This document shows, in pieces, positions 27,223-33,667 of a stretch of DNA of 33,667 nt. The stretch comes from an uncultured SAR324 cluster bacterium (GTDB taxonomy: Bacteria; SAR324; NAC60-12). The translations under genes and the position numbers were made by a program. The notes below the pieces were generated by a model. It worked only from the letters and a program-made list of their open reading frames with translations, was not told the DNA's origin and did no database searches. Positions within the stretch are counted from its first letter, which is position 1; the number at the start of each line of letters is the position of its first letter. The DNA lies in the NCBI GenBank assembly GCA_902513935.1, contig CABXOR010000014.1, forward strand, positions 1 to 33,667, written 5' to 3'.

Positions 27223-27237
27223 TTTACCTGAGGTAAA
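27223..27237. promoter_or_regulatory. Palindrome TTTACCT-G-AGGTAAA upstream of mnmG
   Basis: Two perfect 7-bp arms (27223-27229 and 27231-27237) flank one G, in the 136-bp gap between adk and mnmG. The compact symmetry is that of a dimeric regulator site. The regulator is unknown, and a chance origin is possible. Confidence 0.35.
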
Positions 27238-27285
27238 GAATATAACTGAATGCTTCAGAACTATTAAGATCATGTGGAAATATTT

Positions 27286-27969
<684 letters not shown>

Positions 27970-28109
27970 TTAAAACTCATCTTATCTATTAATTTAGAGG
28001 ATAATTTATTGCTTGAGTTTCTGAAACAGACTGTTAGATACGGATATTTTCTAGGCCTTTGATTATAAAGCATTCAGCCAATAAGACAAATTAAAATCAC
28101 TTCAGTTCT

Positions 28110-28820
28110 TCAATGTGTTTCAAAAACACAATTTATCATTACTTCCGGAACTACGGATTCATTTGGAAGCAAAAGCAGTGTGTTGACAATTTGTGCAATG
28201 TCTTCCGGGCGAGACATCTTTTTCTGCTCAAATGTCTTCACCTCAGCCGTCATACCAGTTCTCACATAACCAGGACAAATTGCAGTTACACGAATTCCGT
28301 CATCCCAACCCTGCAGACGTGCAGCATGTGATGCAGCCATTGCTGCGAATTTACTCATTGAGTATCCGACCAAATTACCTTTAACTCTTTTTCCGGACAT
28401 GGAAATAATATCAATAATTCGTCCTGAACCTGATTTTCGCAAATAAGGAAATGCGAGTCGAGTTAAACGCAGAGGAGCCTTAGCGTTGACCTCCCACATG
28501 TCGTCCAGCAAATCTTCTTCATCATCTTCCAGACAGGTAGCATGTAAAATACCGGCATTGTTGACCAGTCCGTCTATGCGTCCAAATTGTTTTACAGTAG
28601 CATCGATCCAGGTTTTAGCTGAATCATGGTTTCGGGCATCATATTCCTGACAGAGAAGTACCGTTTCTGCTGCAGAAGCTAGTGTTTCCGAAAGTTGTTC
28701 GGGATTGCGAACACCCAAACTCAGTCGATAATTTTCGCTTAAGAGTTTTTCCGTAATTGAGCGGCCGATTCCCCGATTTGCTCCGGATATCATAATTACT
28801 CTTTTTGCTGAGTTTTCCAT
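28110..28820 (-). CDS. Short-chain dehydrogenase/reductase
   Basis: A cytosolic NAD(P)-dependent oxidoreductase of the classical SDR family, 236 residues. It has the cofactor loop SGANRGIG (12-19), NNAG (87-90), Asn112, and the catalytic set Ser140 or Ser142, Tyr153 and Lys157 within GYSMSKFAAM, followed by CPGYVRTGM. The arginine after the first strands (GVRNP) suggests a preference for NADP. The substrate is unknown, since the C-terminal substrate loop is short and the neighbours (queG, adk) give no pathway hint. It stands about 150 bp from queG on the same strand. Confidence 0.88.
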   Translation of the reverse strand: MENSAKRVIMISGANRGIGRSITEKLLSENYRLSLGVRNPEQLSETLASAAETVLLCQEYDARNHDSAKTWIDATVKQFGRIDGLVNNAGILHATCLEDDEEDLLDDMWEVNAKAPLRLTRLAFPYLRKSGSGRIIDIISMSGKRVKGNLVGYSMSKFAAMAASHAARLQGWDDGIRVTAICPGYVRTGMTAEVKTFEQKKMSRPEDIAQIVNTLLLLPNESVVPEVMINCVFETH

Positions 28821-28967
28821 TAGTTTCCGTCTTAACGATAATGTTTTAAAATTAATTGAAAAGAGTTCGGTGTGTCTCCAAATTCAGAATTTTTTTCTGT
28901 TTGCATCAAGGCTTTTATACCGGAAGTCAAATAGTAAATATACCTGGCCCTGCTAATTTTCATAGAA

Positions 28968-30095
28968 TCAAGGACCAAGGGCAGCTTCAATTTCCTCTAA
29001 AACTGCAGGATCTTTTTCGGTTATTTTTGCAGCTTTCAAATTAATTTTAGCCTGTGACGCAGAAATACGACCCAAAGCCCACGCAGCGTGACTGCGTACC
29101 AGAGGTTCGAAATCCTGAAGCCCTAGACTCAGGGCTGGGATTGCAGACTCATGAGCCCAGTTTCCCAGTGCTACTGCAACGTTACGTAGTAGTCCACGAC
29201 GTTTTGTACGCTTGATTGGACTTTTACGGAAACGTTTTTTAAAAGCAAACTGATCCAGCTTCATCAATTCAATCAGTTCGGGAGCAACATTATCAGGACG
29301 GGGCTGAAGTCCAGATTCTGGTGATTTTGAAGCATTCTGGTTCCAAGGACAGACTTCCTGACAAATGTCACAGCCAAAAATCATGTTACTCATTTTTGGT
29401 CTCAGTTCAACAGGAATTGCCCCCTTGAGTTCTATTGTCAAATAAGAGATACAGAGACGTGCATCTACTGTACGATCTGCAATTATGGCCTCAGTAGGAC
29501 ATGCTTCAATGCAAATTGTGCATGTTCCACAATCCACTCGTGTAAAGGGCAAATTCGTATCCAGCGGAACATCAACCAGCAATTCTGCAAGAAAAAACCA
29601 TGAGCCCTTTTCCATGTTTATCAAATTAGAATGTTTACCAATCCAGCCCAGACCAGCACGCTGCGCAATTTCACGCTCCAGAATAGGTCCTGAATCAACG
29701 AAACTCCGCGAAAGATTCCCGGCATTTAATTCCTGGCAAATATAGTTTTCCAAAACCCTCAACTTTGTATGAATAAGCTCATGATAATCATCACCCCATG
29801 CATAACGGCTGATTCGGCCAATTTCAGGATTGTGGACTAGTCCGGGAGGATCGACGGTACAATAGTTAAAACCAAGTGCAAGCAGAGAGATTGTTTCCGG
29901 AAGCAATTGACGTGGGTCTTCCTTTAAACCGGAATGGCGCTCCAGATAATCCATTGAACCGGCATAACCTTTTTTGAGCCACGCATTGTATATGTCAATA
30001 GTTTTGCAGCGAGAAACAGGAATTGCGCCAATTAGGTCAAAACCAAGTTCGCTTGCTTTTTTCTGAATGAGACTGGTGAGAGTGGGGGTTCTCAT
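28968..30095 (-). CDS. queG: Epoxyqueuosine reductase
   Basis: Performs the last step of queuosine synthesis, reducing epoxyqueuosine in the tRNA wobble position with cobalamin and two [4Fe-4S] clusters. The 375-residue protein has VDSGPILERE (133-142) with the catalytic Asp134, AGLGWIGKHSNLIN, the first cluster motif C189-x2-C192-x2-C195-x3-C199 followed by P, and the second cluster with C215, C242, C245 and C249 in FGCDICQEVCPWN. HEAT-like repeats for tRNA binding occupy about 300-375. It lies seven bases after the aminotransferase gene in the same direction, so the two are probably co-transcribed. Other que genes are not in the window. Confidence 0.95.
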   Translation of the reverse strand: MRTPTLTSLIQKKASELGFDLIGAIPVSRCKTIDIYNAWLKKGYAGSMDYLERHSGLKEDPRQLLPETISLLALGFNYCTVDPPGLVHNPEIGRISRYAWGDDYHELIHTKLRVLENYICQELNAGNLSRSFVDSGPILEREIAQRAGLGWIGKHSNLINMEKGSWFFLAELLVDVPLDTNLPFTRVDCGTCTICIEACPTEAIIADRTVDARLCISYLTIELKGAIPVELRPKMSNMIFGCDICQEVCPWNQNASKSPESGLQPRPDNVAPELIELMKLDQFAFKKRFRKSPIKRTKRRGLLRNVAVALGNWAHESAIPALSLGLQDFEPLVRSHAAWALGRISASQAKINLKAAKITEKDPAVLEEIEAALGP

Positions 30096-30102
30096 TCAAT
30101 TT

Positions 30103-31311
30103 TCAATCCACTAAATTCTCAGGATCAATCACCAAATTGAGCTCCAGCTCAGCCATTCCCTGGCTCACATCAAGATCTAAGCCTATTTGGCGACAGCTCA
30201 TTCCGAGGGCATAGAGTACCTTGAATAGGTTGTGGGAACGACACTGTTCGCCCATCTGACCGATACGCATTATGTCCATACCAAAGGCTCCTGAAATCTC
30301 AACATTGAAACGCTTCGACATGATTTTACGGATTTGATCACTGTTGGTGTCTTCTGGTGTTTGGATTGCCACTACGGAATTGAGGCGGTCTTTTATCGGC
30401 ACAAAAAGTTTCAACCCCATGGTCTCAATTCCTGACTGCAAAGCTATAGAACTGGTTCTGTGACGTTCAAAACGCGAGGGCAGGGTTTCCTCGCAAATTT
30501 GCCGCAGGGCTTCATGCAAAGCCAATATTCCAGGAACTGGAGCAGTATAGTGGTATTGTTGTGATCCCCAAAATGTTTGTGCTTTCAAGGCATCCAGGCA
30601 CCAGTGGGGTTGGCGTACATTTCGAGATTCGATTGTCTTCCATGCATCCTCAGAAAATACAATCAGGGAGACTCCGGGAATCGAAGAGAGACCTTTTTGA
30701 CCTCCGGCAATAGCAATATCAATTCCCCATTCGTCCATCTGCATGGGCATGGTGGTTAATGTACAAACCGCATCTACAACCACCAGTGTACCAAGCTCTT
30801 TAGCCATCTGAGCAACTTCAGGGATGCATTTCATTTCCACACCACAAGATGTTTCCCCCTGAGCCATTGTGATAACGTCATAGTGTTTTTTGGAGAGTGC
30901 TTCTCGGATTTGCTCCAAACGTACAGGTTCAATTCCGGTTGATTTAAGCATAGTCACTTCTGCACCTACACCTTCAGCCATTTCAGCCATGCGTCCACTA
31001 AATGTTCCCATGGTCAAGGCTAAAACACTTCGACCCGGCCAGAGAATGTTTGTGATTGCCATTTCCATTGCCGCTGAAGCAGGTCCGGAAACTCCTATGA
31101 TTTTATCTGAAACAGTTTGGAAAGCATAACGCCCCATCATCTTTACATTGCTCACAACTGCATCCATAGTTTCGCCAAGATGATTAATCACCACTCCATT
31201 TGCTCGGGAAACCGTATGAGAAATCGGGACGGGTCCTGCACCCATCAACAACAATGGTTCTGCAGGCAGGATGGAATCTAATTGTTGTGTTTGTGGAGGA
31301 GAAATAGGCAT
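30103..31311 (-). CDS. Class V aminotransferase, alanine/serine-glyoxylate type
   Basis: A PLP enzyme of the fold-type I class V family, closest in pattern to serine-pyruvate or alanine-glyoxylate aminotransferases and PucG-like enzymes. It has LLLMGAGPVPISHTV, where the family reads 'll.GPgP..v', HLGETMDAV, GVSGPASAAMEMAI, VVVDAVCTL for the PLP ring aspartate, and AGGQKGLSSIPGVSL with the PLP lysine. The frame extends to a TTG at 31359, but I prefer the ATG at 31311 (MPISPPQ...), since the family begins near there and the extra 16 residues are unconvincing. The substrate may be glyoxylate with serine or alanine, but this is inferred. queG follows directly. Confidence 0.85.
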   Translation of the reverse strand: MPISPPQTQQLDSILPAEPLLLMGAGPVPISHTVSRANGVVINHLGETMDAVVSNVKMMGRYAFQTVSDKIIGVSGPASAAMEMAITNILWPGRSVLALTMGTFSGRMAEMAEGVGAEVTMLKSTGIEPVRLEQIREALSKKHYDVITMAQGETSCGVEMKCIPEVAQMAKELGTLVVVDAVCTLTTMPMQMDEWGIDIAIAGGQKGLSSIPGVSLIVFSEDAWKTIESRNVRQPHWCLDALKAQTFWGSQQYHYTAPVPGILALHEALRQICEETLPSRFERHRTSSIALQSGIETMGLKLFVPIKDRLNSVVAIQTPEDTNSDQIRKIMSKRFNVEISGAFGMDIMRIGQMGEQCRSHNLFKVLYALGMSCRQIGLDLDVSQGMAELELNLVIDPENLVD

Positions 31312-31359
31312 GTTGAAAAGATCCGTTAAGATGGTAGTTTCCCCTTTTTTGCTTTGCAA

Positions 31360-31791
31360 TTTCTACGCTCAAGGTATGAAATTGACTACAATCTTTTGCA
31401 TTTTCAGAAAAATATCAAAGGAACTCCCAAAATTCACGCTCTCCCAAATTTCCGTAGCGGTGATAATCGATGGATAAACTTTGCTCCTGTAAATAACGCA
31501 ACATTTCAAAACGTCCTTCAGCTAGTGGAATGTGGCTGGAAATATTTGCGTAAAATTTGGGAATGTGAAATTTGCAGAACAAGGTTTCCTAAACGCAAAA
31601 AAATCTTGAGCAGACACTGTTCAATTCACCTACATTATTCAACAGTCCAAGTAATTGGACCACTAAAGATAGTTATTATAGAGGGAGGAATCTGCACCAG
31701 AATTGATGAGTGCAGATTTGTTGATAATGTTTGTATTGATTGTCTGACTGTGAAGATTTAGTGAGAGTTAATCACAGGAGATGATGGGTGT
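31360..31791. other. Spacer between aminotransferase and lipoprotein genes
   Basis: These 432 bp contain the putA relic and otherwise no gene I can support. Plus-strand frames over the relic (for example 31354-31761) are its antisense plus spacer. The 165 bp to the right of the relic show no recognisable remnant. Confidence 0.5.
31415..31625 (-). pseudogene. Internally deleted relic of a second putA
   Basis: Read on the minus strand, the right part (about 31622-31550) encodes LKIFLRLGNLVLQISHSQIL, matching putA residues 97-117. The left part (about 31548-31428) encodes RHIPLAEGRFEMLRYLQEQS and DYHRYGNLGEREF, matching the last 37 residues. Similarity continues a few bases beyond the old stop, which is now TGG. 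About 1060 codons between the two parts are gone, apparently joined at a short shared 'aaa'. The 3' part is over 90 percent identical to putA at 23320-23462 by eye, the 5' part less so. It is not expressible. Confidence 0.85.
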
Positions 31792-32724
31792 TTATTCTTT
31801 GTATGTGAAATCATTTAGAGAGACATTATCTGAACCACAGGAACTGCAGGTCACAGAAGTTGAAGTCCAAGATGTTCCATTAGTAGAGGTGAGGACGGTT
31901 GCAGGACTGTCAGTACCATCATCCATTGTACCAGTCAAGGTCAAGAATTTACTGTTTCCGTAGGTGATTCCAATGGGACTAGATGTAGTACCAGAAATCC
32001 TAGAAGTCCAAGATGTTCCATTATCAGAGGTAAGTATTTTACCTGCACCCGTTGCATTATCACCCACCACCACGAAAGTACTGTTTCCATAGGTGACACC
32101 ATTGATAGAGACATTATCTGTACCGCAGGAACTGCAGGTCGCAGAAGTTGAGGCCCAAGATGTTCCATTAGCAGAGGTAAGCACAGTAGCAGGACTTGCA
32201 GTACCATTATCCATTAAACCAGTCAAGGTCAAGAATTTACTGTTTCCGTAAGTGATTCCAATGAGATTGGATGTTGTGCCAGATGATCTATTGTCCCAAG
32301 ACGTTCCATCAGATGACGTAATGATTTTACCTGATTGTCCCACTGCAACATAAGATGGAAGCACCACAAAAGAAGTGATTGTAAGCGAATCACTTATAAT
32401 TGTTTCTGATTTTTCAATAATAATTGTTTTAGCAACGGTGATAGTACAATCCGCATATGTTCCATCACTCAGAGAACTTAAAGTGATGATATTGTTACCA
32501 GGGATTGCAGAGGTTGTACTTGAAGAGCATGAACCACCGTAAGTGATGGATCCTGACTCGGTGGAACTGAAGGTATAATCTGGTGTGGTGTCAGTGGTCG
32601 GAGTGATCGCAGTAACTTCTTTAATGAATATAGAATTTTTTGAGTATTCTACACCTCCTTCGCTGCAGGAATTGACGATGATGCTTAAGGTAATAAATAC
32701 ATAATAAATTAGAAAATTTTTCAT
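31792..32724 (-). CDS. Lipoprotein with Ig-like domain and tandem propeller-like repeats
   Basis: A 310-residue exported protein with no assigned function. The signal peptide ends in a lipobox-like VNSC with Cys20, so it is probably lipid-anchored. Residues 38-98 form an Ig-like domain with TPTTDTTPDYTFSS, YGGSCSSST and LSDGTYADCTITV. Two near-identical 96-residue repeats follow, at about 125-220 and 221-310, each with VVVGxxGKILTSxDGTSW, GITYGNSKFLTLTG and CSSCGxDNVS. The TSxDGTSW Asp-box pattern recalls BNR or YCF48-like beta-propellers. The second repeat stops short at DFTYKE, where the first continues GVTYGNSTFVVVG, so the 3' end is probably truncated and a full propeller is missing. Confidence 0.75.
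   Translation of the reverse strand: MKNFLIYYVFITLSIIVNSCSEGGVEYSKNSIFIKEVTAITPTTDTTPDYTFSSTESGSITYGGSCSSSTTSAIPGNNIITLSSLSDGTYADCTITVAKTIIIEKSETIISDSLTITSFVVLPSYVAVGQSGKIITSSDGTSWDNRSSGTTSNLIGITYGNSKFLTLTGLMDNGTASPATVLTSANGTSWASTSATCSSCGTDNVSINGVTYGNSTFVVVGDNATGAGKILTSDNGTSWTSRISGTTSSPIGITYGNSKFLTLTGTMDDGTDSPATVLTSTNGTSWTSTSVTCSSCGSDNVSLNDFTYKE
31819..32276. repeat. 288-bp-period tandem repeat in the lipoprotein gene
   Basis: Sequence from 31819 recurs from 32107 at an offset of exactly 288 bp (96 codons). Long runs such as 'ccagtcaaggtcaagaattt' are identical in both copies. The repeats keep the frame, so copy number could change by recombination. Confidence 0.85.
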
Positions 32725-32961
32725 TTTTCTAAACTATCTTAATTCTGGACGTTTGTTTCATAAGTCACATATTCACGTCTTTGAATCTGAAAGCGTGCTT
32801 GAAGAAACTAAAGAATACAATTTTTCGTCATTAGTAAGTTGCGTAACATTATCTTTTTTTAGGGTAGAATTAAATTAATCAAGCTTGTTTGCCAATGTCA
32901 CGGATAAAAAATATTTGTAAACTTAGAATGATTATTTTTGGAATTCATATTCCCGCATTAT
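32725..32961. other. Spacer between lipoprotein and barrel genes
   Basis: An AT-rich 237-bp region. I see no gene, no RNA and no convincing promoter pair, although the lipoprotein promoter should lie here. Confidence 0.3.
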
Positions 32962-33594
32962 TCAAAAAGCAAGACCAATTCCCGTTACATACAGACCTTT
33001 TGAATTCCTGACGCTCCCCCAATTAGTAGAAGATGATTCGGATTCTAATTCTATAAATGCATACCTGATATATTGATAACCTAACAATATTTCAAAAATT
33101 CCATACTCGATTCCTAAAATACTAAAGTATCCGGAGCCCTCTACATTCGATGAATTGAATATTTCACTTTCACTTGAAGTTATGGTTAATTTACCACTGT
33201 AAACTGCACTACTACCAAGCGTAAAAGTATACTCATCACCAAAGGTATCACCAAAGGTATATGAGAGGTCTATCGATGTATTTTCTAAATCATACATGTC
33301 ACCAGAGTTGCTCGTCTTAAATTTAAAAATAGATTGACCAATTCCAAATCTATCCCAGATTATTCTACTAGTTGAACGGGTAGCTTGAGAATCTGAATTA
33401 ATTGGTCCATATAAATACCTAAATCTAATCTTTGGGGTTAATTTTATATTCTTCGTATATGGATCTATGATTTGTTGACCAACATTAGTGACTTTTCTTT
33501 TAAAATCATAAATACTTTGAGCTAAAACTACACTAAAACTATCGCTTATAATTAATAAATTAAGTAGCAGAATTCCGAATCTCAAAGAAGACAT
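32962..33594 (-). CDS. Small outer-membrane beta-barrel protein, unknown function
   Basis: A 210-residue hypothetical protein. Residues 1-25 form a signal peptide with a hydrophobic FGILLLNLLII core and cleavage after VLA. The mature part alternates polar and hydrophobic residues with many aromatics (IRFRYLYG, SIDLSYTFGD, FEILLGYQYIRYAF), and the chain ends GIGLAF with a terminal phenylalanine, as outer-membrane barrels do. Eight to ten strands are plausible. No family signature is recognised. It lies upstream of the lipoprotein gene on the same strand, so the two could belong to one surface locus, but 237 bp separate them. Confidence 0.65.
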   Translation of the reverse strand: MSSLRFGILLLNLLIISDSFSVVLAQSIYDFKRKVTNVGQQIIDPYTKNIKLTPKIRFRYLYGPINSDSQATRSTSRIIWDRFGIGQSIFKFKTSNSGDMYDLENTSIDLSYTFGDTFGDEYTFTLGSSAVYSGKLTITSSESEIFNSSNVEGSGYFSILGIEYGIFEILLGYQYIRYAFIELESESSSTNWGSVRNSKGLYVTGIGLAF

Positions 33595-33610
33595 ATTGTA
33601 TCAATAAAGC

Positions 33611-33635
33611 AAATGAAGTTTTTAGTGCTTCATTT
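33611..33635. promoter_or_regulatory. 8-bp inverted repeat upstream of the small barrel gene
   Basis: AAATGAAG (33611-33618) pairs with CTTCATTT (33628-33635) around nine bases, starting 17 bp before the barrel ATG. On the plus strand it ends in a short T run, so it could be a terminator for a gene beyond the window, or an operator or mRNA leader hairpin for the barrel. Confidence 0.35.
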
Positions 33636-33667
33636 TACAAGCACAATTTAGTCCTTTATTTTTGAAA

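Noticed and set aside
31354..31761. Plus-strand 135-codon frame
   Set aside because: Over half of it is the antisense of the putA relic, and the corresponding antisense frame also exists over the true putA end (23253-23504).

Overview
The window looks like chromosomal DNA of a free-living Gram-negative bacterium of moderate to low GC. Evidence is an outer-membrane barrel with the Omp85 signature, a second small barrel, a lipoprotein, a monomeric NADP isocitrate dehydrogenase, a bifunctional PutA, QueG and a tmRNA with a proteobacterial-style tag. The mix (type-2 malate dehydrogenase, pyrophosphate-type phosphofructokinase, lipoprotein with a 'TPxTDxTPDYTFSS' domain) recalls marine delta/SAR324-like proteobacteria. 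That placement is an impression from gene content and was not tested with a tree.

Layout. 1-650: remains of a P4-type tyrosine recombinase, broken into two pieces in opposite orientation, with short arm-like repeats, beside the 3' end of ssrA (653-1027, minus). 1190-5851 (minus): a TCA block, icd, mdh, sucC, with no intact sucD after sucC. 6046-8346 (minus): a ClC chloride transporter or channel carrying two CBS and two RCK_C-like regulatory domains, with a clear promoter. 8787-13963 (plus): a tight glycogen/glycolysis operon, glgC-glgA-pfp, then an Omp85-like barrel gene. 13485-16932: a disturbed locus in which the 3' part of the barrel gene is duplicated almost identically and the second copy is split by a 2.35-kb AT-rich insert carrying a polytopic membrane protein and a cyclase fragment. 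16993-19542 (plus): a thiamine-diphosphate enzyme and bioY. 19805-23455 (plus): a 1216-residue PutA. 23501-30095 (minus): a broken DNA methyltransferase, an EamA exporter, mnmG, adk, an SDR oxidoreductase and queG. 30103-31359 (minus): a class V aminotransferase. About 31415-31625 (minus): an internally deleted relic of a second putA. 31792-33594 (minus): a repeat-containing lipoprotein and a small outer-membrane barrel.

How the genes work together. icd, mdh and sucC serve the TCA cycle. GlgC makes ADP-glucose and GlgA polymerises it, while the PPi-type PFK links the same operon to reversible glycolysis. PutA feeds proline carbon to glutamate and so to the TCA cycle. BioY imports biotin. MnmG and QueG both modify the tRNA wobble position. 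Most genes are ordinary housekeeping genes.

No complete undescribed system was found. The unusual signal is structural: at least four broken or duplicated loci (integrase, barrel gene, putA relic, methyltransferase) in 34 kb. Several are fresh enough that an assembly or amplification chimera must be excluded.
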